Below are positions 1 through 7,463 of a stretch of 14,994 bases of DNA, piece after piece. Below the pieces are notes generated by a model. It worked only from the letters and a program-made list of their open reading frames with translations. It did no database searches and was not told the DNA's origin. The translations under genes were made by a program, and so were the position numbers. Every line of letters starts with the position of its first letter. Position 1 is the stretch's first letter. The stretch is from contig NZ_CAMLOV010000139.1 in assembly GCF_946481715.1 (NCBI RefSeq), positions 1 through 14,994 on the forward strand, read 5' to 3'. This stretch comes from an uncultured Mucilaginibacter sp. (GTDB lineage Bacteria; Bacteroidota; Bacteroidia; Sphingobacteriales; Sphingobacteriaceae).

Positions 1-108
1 ATTGCAGGTGGCCACCAGCTTTAAAAAGGGTAGCTTTGCCACATGGCTCTGCATAATTTCCCTTGCCAATTCCTCGTCGTCCGCTATAATACAAGTGATC
101 GTTTTCAT
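1..108 (-). CDS. LytTR-type response regulator, N-terminal fragment (runs off the window)
   Basis: Only the first 36 codons are present; the gene continues past base 1. The peptide starts MKTITCIIADDEELAREIM, which matches the beta1 strand and acidic pocket (Asp-Asp-Glu) that open a CheY-like receiver domain. The ATG overlaps the stop codon of the upstream kinase gene as ATGA, a sign of translational coupling. The kinase is of the LytS/YehU type, whose partner in Bacteroidota is normally a receiver plus LytTR DNA-binding protein. The LytTR output domain is therefore inferred from the neighbour and is not visible here. The phosphoacceptor Asp also lies outside the window. Confidence 0.85.
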   Translation of the reverse strand, partial: MKTITCIIADDEELAREIMQSHVAKLPFLKLVATCN

Positions 109-1154
109 AGGTCGAGTTTTAGGTCTGCTTCATAGGTGCCACTGTTTTGCCGAAGCCGCAGTTGGTGCCGGCCGGGGTAGGTGAGTGCCAAACGCCGCTG
201 TACATTTTTTAGCCCAAGCCCTTTTTTGCCATCGGCCGGCGCTTCGGCACAACTATTCTCAACTTTTAAAAAAAGCTTATCTCCGGCCACTTTCAGGCTG
301 ATGGTGATCCAGCCGTTGCCATCTGCCAGGCTGTGCTTAAAAGCATTCTCTACAAAGGGCAGCAGCAATAAAGGTGCTATCATCTTGCCCGCCAAATCGC
401 CCGAGTACTGAAAAGAAAGCTCCAGCCGGTCGGCAAAGCGCATTTGCTCTATGCCTATAAAACTTTCCAGGTGTTTTATCTCGTCCAGCAGCAGTACTTT
501 GGGTGCTGCCGCCTCGTAAAGCATATAATGCATCAGTTCCGACAAGCGCAGCACCACCGCCGATGCCTGTTGCGAACCCCGCAGGGTAAGCGCGTATAAA
601 CTATTAAGCGTATTGAAAAAGAAGTGCGGGTTTATCTGTGCCTTTAACAATCCCATCTCTGCCGAAAACTTTTCCTTCTCCAGTTCGCGCATGTGTTTTT
701 CCTGCACTAAGGCGTTCCGCATCAGCTTTACCAGCATGGTTATCATAATAACCGGCAGTTGTTTAGCTGCATTGCGCACAATACGCACCTCTATCCAAAA
801 ATCCTTTCGCTCGGCGGCGTAAACCGCAGGCTCGTGTATTTTATCCCATGGCACCCAAATAGCATAGTTAAAAAAACGGGCGAGGAGCCCTGCCACCAGC
901 AGTAATATGGCAAGCGCCCCCGCATAATGGAAATACTTATGCTTATGATAATAAGCAGGCATCAGCACGTACAGGTTAAAGTAGCACAGGGCGATAACCA
1001 ACGGCACATCCGTAGTGAATTGCGGGTCTATCTGGAAAATCAGTTCATCCTTATCCTCCCAGGCATCCGTTAGGGCCAGGTAGCCGATATAGGCCAGCCA
1101 GAAGAGTAGGTGCCGTAAAAAGGCCGGGTAACGCGCCTGCCGAAGGGTTTGCAT
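105..1154 (-). CDS. LytS/YehU-type sensor histidine kinase (His_kinase family)
   Basis: Membrane sensor kinase of 349 aa that should autophosphorylate and pass phosphate to the regulator encoded immediately downstream. Hydrophobic segments near residues 12-28, 49-67, 78-95 and 132-146 suggest four membrane spans. A short coiled linker then leads to the His_kinase (PF06580-type) core. The motif INPHFFFNTLN carries the predicted phospho-accepting His177. The ATPase region shows an N-box (FVENAFKHS, Asn270) and a glycine box (GLGLKN, 312-317). There is no PAS, GAF or periplasmic domain, so sensing is probably through the membrane segments. An in-frame TTG exists nine codons upstream, but the ATG giving MQTLRQ is the first ATG in frame and is preferred. 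The stop overlaps the regulator start by 4 bp. The ligand is unknown. Confidence 0.93.
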   Translation of the reverse strand: MQTLRQARYPAFLRHLLFWLAYIGYLALTDAWEDKDELIFQIDPQFTTDVPLVIALCYFNLYVLMPAYYHKHKYFHYAGALAILLLVAGLLARFFNYAIWVPWDKIHEPAVYAAERKDFWIEVRIVRNAAKQLPVIMITMLVKLMRNALVQEKHMRELEKEKFSAEMGLLKAQINPHFFFNTLNSLYALTLRGSQQASAVVLRLSELMHYMLYEAAAPKVLLLDEIKHLESFIGIEQMRFADRLELSFQYSGDLAGKMIAPLLLLPFVENAFKHSLADGNGWITISLKVAGDKLFLKVENSCAEAPADGKKGLGLKNVQRRLALTYPGRHQLRLRQNSGTYEADLKLDL

Positions 1155-1341
1155 AGCGTAAATTTGCGCATTGTTTTGCAAAAACTGCTACCATTTCGGC
1201 CAATACTACATCTGTTACCTTTAATTGACGTTTTAAGGGCTTTAAATACTTCGGCGGCTCTAAAGCCCCTACCTGCGGCATCGAAACGGCCCTTTGTCTA
1301 AATTCTAAAAAAAAGAACACGCAGCACCCTTTATTTGGGGT

Positions 1342-3558
1342 ATGAAATATTTATTGCGCCCGAATTTTTATGTTTTTTTTTGTGCAGTATGCCTTTTTAT
1401 AATGGCCGATATATATCGGACCAATGCCCAGTCGTTCCAGCCTCCCGCCCTTGCGCAGCGCCTGCAGATGGTGGCTACCCGCGTAACCGGGCGTATTGCA
1501 ATTGATGGCGTGGCGAACGAAAGCGCCTGGGCAAGCGCCCCAGTTGCAAAAAACTTTATCACATCTTACCCCAGGGAGGGCGCCCCCGCTGCCTACGATA
1601 CCGAGGTAAGGCTGCTGTACGATGATAAGAATATTTACGTTACCGCAGTTTGCCACTTTCCGCCGGGTAAGAAAGGCCTGCAGGTACAGGATATGCGGCG
1701 AGATTTTAGCTTCAGTAATAACGAGAATTTCCAAATACTTATCGACCCTTTTAAAGACCGAAGGATGCCGGTGATGAGCTTTGCAGTAAGCCCTTATGGC
1801 ACCCAAATGGACCTGATGTATTATGCCGACCAAACCTACGATTACAAATGGGACGCTGTTTGGCAGGCAGCCAGCACCATACAAGAACATTCGTGGACAA
1901 CCGAAATTGCTATTCCCTTCGCCACGTTGCGTTACCCAAAAAGCGTTGCCGAATGGAGCATTAACTTTGCAAGGAACATCCGGAACCTGGGCGAACTGAG
2001 CGGCTGGTCGCCCTGGCCACAGGCTTTTAGCCAGGGGCGGCTGGATTACGGCGGCATCTTAGCCGGTATTGTTGCGCCACAAGCTAATGTTAACTTGCAA
2101 ATACAGCCCTACGCCCTTGTAAACGCTAATAAAACCAACCTTAGCAAAACAAAGTATAAGCCCGAATTTGGCGGAGAGCTAAAGTATGCTATCAGCTCTA
2201 ACACCACGCTGGAAGCTACCGTGAATACCGATTTTGCGCAGGCGGAGGTAGACAGGCAGGTGGTAAACCTTAGCCGATCCAGCGTGTTTTTCCCGGAGCG
2301 GCGGCAGTTTTTTTTAGAGAATGCAAGTTTGTTTGCCGTAGGCCAAAACAGCCTTATCCAGCCGTTTTTTAGCCGCAGGGTAGGTTTAAGCGATGGGGGA
2401 GTACCCCTCACCCTCGATGGCGGGCTGCGCTTTATTCACCAGGACAACAAACAATCGGCAGGTATATTGGCCATGAAACAAGCCGGGGATACTACCCAGG
2501 CGGGGGCTTTATTTGGGGTGTTCCGCTACAAACGGAACGTAGGGGATAAACTACAGCTGGGGGTAATGGAAGTGCTTCGCCAAAACCAGGCAGGCGCAGG
2601 GCGGCCATCATCGTTAAACCCCGTGGAGGCAATTGATGCGCAATGGCAGGTGAGTGCGCCATTATTTTTACGTGGCATGGTGTCCCATTCGTCAAACACA
2701 TTAACCGGGCAAAACGGCATGGCGGCTTTTACCGAATTTAATTATTCGAGCAACCTGTTGTATGTAGATTGGTTTGAGACGGCGGTTACCAAAAACTACC
2801 AGCCGCAAACCGGCTTTGTTGCCCGCGAAAATTTTATAAACACGCAGCCATCAGCTTACTTTTACATTCATAAAAACTGGTTCCCAAAATCCCTCGCGTT
2901 TTACAACCCGTCTATAACTGCCGATGTTTTTCATGAGGCATCCGGCGGTACCTTCCAGGAGGCAAACCTGGTTATTATGCCGTTCCACCTGGTATTTACC
3001 AACCTGGCCGAAGTTGGCATAAGCATAACATCCTCCTGGGAAAACCTTACCACCAACTTTCAGCCTGTGAAGCGTATTGATATAGCCGCGCACAATTACC
3101 GGTTCACCCGCTTTGGCTTGCAAGGCCGCACTAACGCCGGCGCACCTTACAGCGCGCAGGTAGATATAAGCACCGGCGGCTATTACAATGGCTCGCTTAA
3201 CAGCTACATTATTGCGTTGCGGGCTGCGCCAATACCACATATAGCGTTTGTGTTTAATTACACCCGCAACGATTTTAAGAAAACAGGCATCAATAAATTA
3301 AGTACCACCACCAATTTATTCGCCCCGGAATTGCGGCTTGCTGCCAGCCCAAAAGTGTTGCTTTCCGGCTTTTACCAGTACAATACCGATAGCAGGAATG
3401 GGTCGTTAAACGCGCGTTTCTCCTGGGAATACCGCCCGTTATCGTATGTTTATTTGGTGGTAAACAGCCTTAATAATTATGATAAAGCAACGCCCTTTAA
3501 CGTGCCCGTGCGGCAGCAGGGCGGCATCCTCAAACTAACTTACATCCACAAAATTTAG
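1342..3558 (+). CDS. DUF5916 family protein with N-terminal CBM9-like domain (exported)
   Basis: A 738-aa exported protein. Residues 1-30 form a signal peptide: a basic start, a hydrophobic run, and probable cleavage after TNAQ. Residues about 45-230 resemble the carbohydrate-binding family 9-like (DOMON-type) beta-sandwich, with phrases such as AIDGVANESAWASAP and EIAIPFATLRY that are typical of this domain. The rest matches the DUF5916 region: alternating polar/hydrophobic strands, the stretch FFPERRQFFLENASLF, and a C-terminus ending in an aromatic-rich strand, as expected of an outer-membrane beta-barrel. The function of the family is not established; a surface role in binding or uptake is inference. 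The gene stands alone and is divergent from the sensor kinase. The length fits full-length family members, and no clear Shine-Dalgarno is visible. Confidence 0.9.
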   Translation: MKYLLRPNFYVFFCAVCLFIMADIYRTNAQSFQPPALAQRLQMVATRVTGRIAIDGVANESAWASAPVAKNFITSYPREGAPAAYDTEVRLLYDDKNIYVTAVCHFPPGKKGLQVQDMRRDFSFSNNENFQILIDPFKDRRMPVMSFAVSPYGTQMDLMYYADQTYDYKWDAVWQAASTIQEHSWTTEIAIPFATLRYPKSVAEWSINFARNIRNLGELSGWSPWPQAFSQGRLDYGGILAGIVAPQANVNLQIQPYALVNANKTNLSKTKYKPEFGGELKYAISSNTTLEATVNTDFAQAEVDRQVVNLSRSSVFFPERRQFFLENASLFAVGQNSLIQPFFSRRVGLSDGGVPLTLDGGLRFIHQDNKQSAGILAMKQAGDTTQAGALFGVFRYKRNVGDKLQLGVMEVLRQNQAGAGRPSSLNPVEAIDAQWQVSAPLFLRGMVSHSSNTLTGQNGMAAFTEFNYSSNLLYVDWFETAVTKNYQPQTGFVARENFINTQPSAYFYIHKNWFPKSLAFYNPSITADVFHEASGGTFQEANLVIMPFHLVFTNLAEVGISITSSWENLTTNFQPVKRIDIAAHNYRFTRFGLQGRTNAGAPYSAQVDISTGGYYNGSLNSYIIALRAAPIPHIAFVFNYTRNDFKKTGINKLSTTTNLFAPELRLAASPKVLLSGFYQYNTDSRNGSLNARFSWEYRPLSYVYLVVNSLNNYDKATPFNVPVRQQGGILKLTYIHKI

Positions 3559-3722
3559 GGTCGGTTGTTTGCCAAGGTTCTTTTTTGTGGAACCCCCAAT
3601 TCGTTTGCCTGCGGCGATATTGATAGCTGAGCCTGTACCCACTAAAAATTAAAAACGTTTTGCCGAATAACCCCCCGGGGTTGAAAAAAAATATTTAGTT
3701 TCAGCGTTTTTAAAAGATCAAT

Positions 3723-5096
3723 ATGCTAACGGTAGAAAAAATTGGCGGCACTTCTATGAGTGCGCTAAAGGATGTCATTGAAAATATTATACTTTTTAAT
3801 AAAACCGGAAACCAGCTGCACAACCGCGTATTTGTGGTGTCGGCTTTCTCGGGGGTGACCAACTTATTGCTGGAAAACAAAAAGACCAAAGCGCCCGGCG
3901 TTTATCAAAAACTGGCCAACCGGGAGGATTTCCACAGCGAACTTGCAGCTGTAGCCGTGTACTTGAAAGAACTGAACGGGCAATACCAGTACCTTGGGCT
4001 GGATATAGCGGCGGCCGATGATATGGTTGACCGCGAAATAAAAACCGCCCTAAACTACCTCGACAGTGCCGTTACCATGCTCGCCTCCGGTTATCTCAAC
4101 GAAGGTATCCTGCTTGCGGCGAGGGAAATATTAGCCTCCCTTGGCGAAAGCCATTCTGCATACGTGCTGGCAAGTATCCTGCAAGGCAAAGGGCTAAGTG
4201 TACAGCTGGTTGACCTTGCCGGCACGATGGATGCGAGGCCGCTATCTATAACCGCACGGATAGAGGATGCCTTTGCTAAAATAGACCTCGCGCAATGTAT
4301 GGTTATAGCCACCGGCTATACAAAAGGTACTGAAGGCATTATGAGGGAATTTGACCGCGGCTATTCTGAAGTAACCTTTTCAAAAATAGCCGAAATACTT
4401 AAGCCCCAGGAAGCCATCATCCATAAGGAATACCACCTGTCTACTGCCGACCCCGGCCTGGTGGGCATTGATAATGTGAAACCGGTGGGGAACACCAATT
4501 ATGATATTGCCGACCAGCTTGCAGATGTGGGCATGGAGGCCATACACCCCAAGGCAGCCAAGCCGCTGGAAATGGCCGGGATACATTTGCGCATAAAAAA
4601 CACCTTTGAGCCGGAACACCCGGGGACACTGATCACTAAAGATTATATATCGAAGATAAAAAGGGTGGAGGTGATCACCGGTACCGGCCAGCAATGCCTT
4701 ATTGATATCTACGACCCGCTGATGACGGGCAACGTTGGCAGCGATCTGCAGATCATGCAATGTTTTTACCAGCACGGTATCAGCTATACATTCAAAGTAA
4801 CCAGCGCCAATAGCATTAGTATTGTGATTTGGGAAAGCGACCTGAAACCCGAACTCATCACCGACCTGCAACGCAAGTTCGAAAAAATTACGACCGAACC
4901 GGTTGCCATGGTTTGCCTGCTGGGCACCAATATGGATCAGCCTGGGCTGCTGGCTAAAGCTACCACTGCTTTGGCAAAAGCCGATATCAATATCATCAGT
5001 GCCGGCGTTGCAAGAGGCAAGGTTAATATCCAGTTCCTGATTGCCCGCGAAGATTTTAAGAAAGCCATAATTGCTTTGAATAAGGAGGTTGGTTAA
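3723..5096 (+). CDS. Aspartate kinase, AK-Ectoine-like subtype
   Basis: A 457-aa monofunctional aspartokinase (ATP + L-aspartate to 4-phospho-L-aspartate), the entry step to Lys, Thr and Met synthesis. The N-terminal amino-acid-kinase fold begins EKIGGTSMS (5-13), the aspartokinase nucleotide motif with Ile instead of the usual Phe. The segment FDRGYSEVTFSKIAEIL (210-226) followed by IIHKEYHLSTADPGLVG (232-248) corresponds to the catalytic GRGGSD and TADP regions. The wording KIGGTSMS, RGYSE and IIHKEYHLS(T/S)ADP is what I recall from the aspartokinase of ectoine clusters (AK-Ectoine/Ask_Ect) rather than LysC. Two C-terminal ACT domains lie at about 315-385 and 393-457, suggesting possible feedback control by an amino acid. 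No ectA, ectB or ectC is present in the window. A decayed copy of the last 30 codons lies at 9005-9097. Confidence 0.9.
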   Translation: MLTVEKIGGTSMSALKDVIENIILFNKTGNQLHNRVFVVSAFSGVTNLLLENKKTKAPGVYQKLANREDFHSELAAVAVYLKELNGQYQYLGLDIAAADDMVDREIKTALNYLDSAVTMLASGYLNEGILLAAREILASLGESHSAYVLASILQGKGLSVQLVDLAGTMDARPLSITARIEDAFAKIDLAQCMVIATGYTKGTEGIMREFDRGYSEVTFSKIAEILKPQEAIIHKEYHLSTADPGLVGIDNVKPVGNTNYDIADQLADVGMEAIHPKAAKPLEMAGIHLRIKNTFEPEHPGTLITKDYISKIKRVEVITGTGQQCLIDIYDPLMTGNVGSDLQIMQCFYQHGISYTFKVTSANSISIVIWESDLKPELITDLQRKFEKITTEPVAMVCLLGTNMDQPGLLAKATTALAKADINIISAGVARGKVNIQFLIAREDFKKAIIALNKEVG

Positions 5097-5134
5097 TGCA
5101 CCTTGATAGCAACCGCGTTATCTTATTTTTTAAG

Positions 5135-5167
5135 AATGCCTGTTTTTCGCCCAAATGCAGGCATTTT
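5135..5167 (+). terminator. Possible rho-independent terminator after the aspartate kinase gene
   Basis: AATGCCTG (5135-5142) pairs perfectly with CAGGCATT (5158-5165), with a 15-nt loop and T residues directly after. An A/T-rich run precedes the left arm. The hairpin sits about 40 bp past the aspartate kinase stop. The T-tract is short, ending in TTTTCC, so termination efficiency is uncertain. Confidence 0.45.
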
Positions 5168-5326
5168 CCTCCTACAGAAACCAATCAGCAAACCTGCTGC
5201 GGGCGGTGGCCATCCTATCTGGCGGTTGTTGGCTTATTTATTTATTTCCGGTTGTTTAATTATTATTGGAAAATGAGTGCGAAATAATAAAAAGGCCGGA
5301 AACTAATTGTACATTGTAGTACTTTG

Positions 5327-5376
5327 ACGAAAGCCTAATGGTATTTTAAACCGCATACCAATAAAAACGCTTTCGT
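5327..5376. repeat. Nested inverted repeats (potential interrupted stem-loop)
   Basis: The outer arms ACGAAAGC (5327-5334) and GCTTTCGT (5369-5376) are perfect reverse complements. Inside them, TGGTAT (5339-5344) and ATACCA (5355-5360) are also perfect reverse complements around a 10-nt loop. The two stems are separated by 4 nt on the left and 8 nt on the right, so the transcript could fold into a 14-bp interrupted hairpin. It is not followed by a T-run, which argues against a simple terminator. The role is unknown: a structured leader, a small RNA, a regulatory site or a remnant of a mobile repeat are all possible. Confidence 0.5.
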
Positions 5377-5470
5377 ATTAAGCAGAACCACTTCCTGCAC
5401 CTGTTTTATTTATCCAGCCCGGTGCCCTGCACAAATATCTATACCAAACAATCGATCAATAGAAAGGGAC

Positions 5471-5490
5471 GCTAAGTGTGTACACTTAGC
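5471..5490. promoter_or_regulatory. 20-bp palindrome, putative operator or hairpin upstream of the signalling module
   Basis: GCTAAGTGT-GT-ACACTTAGC has perfect 9-bp arms and a 2-bp centre, and sits 76 bp upstream of the kinase ATG at 5567. The tight 2-bp spacer is typical of a dimeric repressor operator and makes a stable RNA hairpin less likely. A T6 tract begins 8 bp downstream (5499-5504), so a terminator reading cannot be excluded. The binding protein is unknown. Confidence 0.45.
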
Positions 5491-5566
5491 ACCAACTATT
5501 TTTTGGTAGTGATATCTAATTAATATAAAAAACCTACTAAACCTTATTTTAACACTTCACAACGAA

Positions 5567-7003
5567 ATGGATAAACAGGTAAATAATCCCCCGGGTAAGG
5601 CGTTGCAGGAAAGCATCAATGAAATAAGACAGCCAAATGTGGAGACAAGGGAGCCGGAAGGAGCGCTTGCCGTTGCAAATAAGAAGCTGCTTTTTCAAAA
5701 TGAAGAAAAGGAAAAGCGGGCCACAGAATTGGTCATAGCCAAAGGAGAGCTTGCCTTTCAAAAAAGAGAGAAAGGGAAACGCGCCGCCGAGTTATTACTG
5801 GCTAATGAAGAACTAGCTTTTCAAAATAAGGAAAAGGAAAAGCGCGCGAACGAACTGGCCGTTGCTAACAAGGAACTTGCTTTTCAAAATAAAGAGAAGG
5901 AAAAACGGGCATCGGAGTTGATCATTGCGAACAAAGAGCTCATCTTTCAAAACGAAGAGAAAGAAAAGCGGGCCGCTGAGTTAATTATCGCAAACAGGGA
6001 ACTTGCTTTTCAAAATAAAGAAAAAGAAAAGCGGGCCAACGAGCTGGCCGTTGCCAACAAGGAGCTTTTGTTTCAAAATAAAGAGAAAGAAAAACGGGCA
6101 TCGGAGTTGATTATTGCGAACAAAGAACTCATCTTTCAAAATCAGGAAAAGGAAAAGCGCGCGGCCGAACTAATTATAGCTAACCGCGATTTAAAAAAAG
6201 CGGAAGACGATATCCGGAAGCTAAATGAGGAAGATATCCGGAAATTAAACGAAGCGTTAGAGCAAAAGGTTATTGAACGGACGGAAGAACTGGAGGCGGC
6301 TAACCAGGAATTGGAGGCGGCTAACCAGGAACTGGAGGCATTTTCCTATTCTGTGTCGCATGATCTCCGGGCACCTTTACGCATAGTAAATGGTTATACT
6401 ATCATTCTCCGGGAAGATTATCAGAATATTTTTGACGATGAAGGCAAGCGGCTGCTATCCATAATACAGGGTAGCGCAAAAAAAATGGGTGTACTCATTG
6501 ATGACCTGTTGACTTTTTCAAGGCTGGGCCGACGCGGGGTATTCAAAACAAATGTGGACATGAACCTGATGGTAAAAAACGCTGTAGATGAATTAATGGT
6601 ATTAACAACACACAAAGTAACCATTCAAATCAATCAACTTTCAACTGGGCTTGCAGACAGATCGCTCATAAGCCAGGTATGGCTTAATTTGCTATCCAAC
6701 GCCATTAAATATTCGATACACTCGCCTAAGCCTATTATAAAAATCAGCTGCGTTCAACACGATGCGGAGGTTATTTATTCAATTGCAGATAATGGCGTCG
6801 GTTTCGACATGCAATACGCGCATAAACTATTCGGGGTGTTCCAACGGCTGCACGATACGGAAGAATTTGAAGGAACAGGTGTAGGGTTGGCGCTGGTACA
6901 CAGGATCATAAAAAAGCACGGTGGGAAAATATGGGCGACGGCTGAAATTGATAAAGGCGCCACTTTTAATTTCAGTTTACCACATACAGGCAAAAAACAG
7001 TAA
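5567..7003 (+). CDS. Soluble histidine kinase with a 21-residue-repeat coiled-coil stalk
   Basis: A 478-aa cytoplasmic kinase with no membrane segment and no PAS, GAF or phytochrome domain. Residues 34-201 are eight tandem 21-residue units of the form ELAFQNKEKEKRANELAVANK, three heptads each and strongly charged, predicting a long coiled coil. Residues 202-258 continue the coil with two further short duplications (DIRKLNEE/DIRKLNEA and ELEAANQ twice). The HisKA domain follows, with the H-box FSYSVSHDLRAPLR (His265), a box found in phytochrome-type kinases. The HATPase_c domain has NLLSNAIKYS (Asn378), DNGVGFDM (408-415) and GTGVGLALV (436-444). The core is therefore intact and should autophosphorylate. 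What it senses is not evident; the stalk may sense through a partner or act as a dimerisation ruler. The next gene, an Rcp1-like receiver, starts 4 bp after the stop, indicating an operon. Confidence 0.93.
   Translation: MDKQVNNPPGKALQESINEIRQPNVETREPEGALAVANKKLLFQNEEKEKRATELVIAKGELAFQKREKGKRAAELLLANEELAFQNKEKEKRANELAVANKELAFQNKEKEKRASELIIANKELIFQNEEKEKRAAELIIANRELAFQNKEKEKRANELAVANKELLFQNKEKEKRASELIIANKELIFQNQEKEKRAAELIIANRDLKKAEDDIRKLNEEDIRKLNEALEQKVIERTEELEAANQELEAANQELEAFSYSVSHDLRAPLRIVNGYTIILREDYQNIFDDEGKRLLSIIQGSAKKMGVLIDDLLTFSRLGRRGVFKTNVDMNLMVKNAVDELMVLTTHKVTIQINQLSTGLADRSLISQVWLNLLSNAIKYSIHSPKPIIKISCVQHDAEVIYSIADNGVGFDMQYAHKLFGVFQRLHDTEEFEGTGVGLALVHRIIKKHGGKIWATAEIDKGATFNFSLPHTGKKQ
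5666..6169 (+). repeat. Eight 63-bp in-frame tandem repeats with a 189-bp higher-order period
   Basis: The eight units encode residues 34-54, 55-75, 76-96, 97-117, 118-138, 139-159, 160-180 and 181-201. Nearly every unit carries the core FQNxEKEKRAxE. Units 3-5 and 6-8 share the same order of variants: units ending ANE, ASE, AAE repeat, and the AV-II-II starts also recur. This points to duplication of a 189-bp three-unit block on top of the basic 63-bp repeat. Units 1 and 2 are more diverged. Confidence 0.9.
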
Positions 7004-7007
7004 ACTA

Positions 7008-7451
7008 ATGGAAAACGAACAACTCGACATCATGCTGATAGAAGACAGTTTACATGATGCAGAATTAACCATGCGAGCGTTGCGCAAAAACAACGCCCAT
7101 ATAAAGATCGTCCATTTAAAAAATGGCGCGGTAGCGCTCGATTTTCTTTTCGGCAATGGAGCTTATACCGGCCGAAACGTAAATAACAAGCCCCGGGTTA
7201 TTTTGTTGGACCTGAAGATGCCGAAAGTAAGCGGGCTGGAAGTACTGGAAAAAATAACCGGCAACCAACTGACCAAAAAGATCCCGGTAGTGGTGCTTAC
7301 TTCTTCAAAAGAAAACCCGGATGTAGAACGCGCTTATTTATTGGGCGCTAACAGTTATATTGTTAAACCCGTCGATTTTGAAAGTTTTCAGAAGATCGTA
7401 AACGACCTGGGTATGTACTGGTTATCACATAACCATCCACCACTTAGTTAA
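7008..7451 (+). CDS. Rcp1-like single-domain response regulator
   Basis: A stand-alone CheY-like receiver of 147 aa with no DNA-binding or enzymatic output. The acidic pocket is Glu12-Asp13, and the phosphoacceptor is Asp68 in LLDLKMPKVSG. The conserved Thr98 (VVVLTSSKE) and Lys120 (SYIVKPVDF) are present, so it should be phosphorylatable. The insertion before beta3 and the ending YIVKPVDFESF...LGMYWL match the Rcp1 family, the partners of phytochrome-type kinases. The ATG at 7008 follows the kinase stop by 4 bp; longer frames upstream overlap the kinase gene and lack receiver sequence. It is the likely phosphate acceptor of one or both flanking kinases, acting as a relay or phosphate sink. 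Confidence 0.93.
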   Translation: MENEQLDIMLIEDSLHDAELTMRALRKNNAHIKIVHLKNGAVALDFLFGNGAYTGRNVNNKPRVILLDLKMPKVSGLEVLEKITGNQLTKKIPVVVLTSSKENPDVERAYLLGANSYIVKPVDFESFQKIVNDLGMYWLSHNHPPLS

Positions 7452-7463
7452 TGCTAATATTAC

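Larger units (their letters stand above)
5097..5566. other. 470-bp non-coding stretch between aspartate kinase and the signalling module
   Basis: No convincing gene lies here. It contains the hairpin at 5135-5167, a nested inverted repeat at 5327-5376 and a palindrome at 5471-5490. It looks AT-rich by eye. A 63-codon frame from 5096 to 5287 overlaps the aspartate kinase stop by one base but runs through the terminator-like hairpin and has no recognisable content, so it is not called. The promoter of the downstream kinase gene must lie here, but no clear TTTG/TAnnTTTG pair could be fixed. Confidence 0.6.

Noticed and set aside
1051..1320. 89-codon minus-strand frame upstream of the LytS-type kinase
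   Set aside because: It overlaps the kinase N-terminus in another frame, has a low-complexity, unrecognisable product, and the kinase start at 1154 explains the region.
3669..3682. AACCCC-CC-GGGGTT hairpin followed by A-rich sequence before the aspartate kinase gene
   Set aside because: It could be a terminator on the minus strand or an operator, but the loop is only 2 nt and there is no T-tract in the direction of the upstream gene. Not enough to call.
3723..5096. Possible ectoine biosynthesis cluster around the AK-Ectoine-like kinase
   Set aside because: No ectA, ectB, ectC or ectD homologue is present on either side; neighbours are a DUF5916 gene and signalling genes.
5096..5287. 63-codon frame overlapping the aspartate kinase stop (TAATG)
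   Set aside because: It runs through the terminator-like hairpin at 5135-5167, has no ribosome-binding site or recognisable features and an odd Cys/Pro-rich composition. It looks like chance open frame in spacer DNA.
5666..6169. 63-bp tandem repeats considered as a CRISPR or non-coding satellite
   Set aside because: The units are contiguous with no spacers, stay in frame, and encode a regular charged coiled coil fused to a complete histidine kinase.
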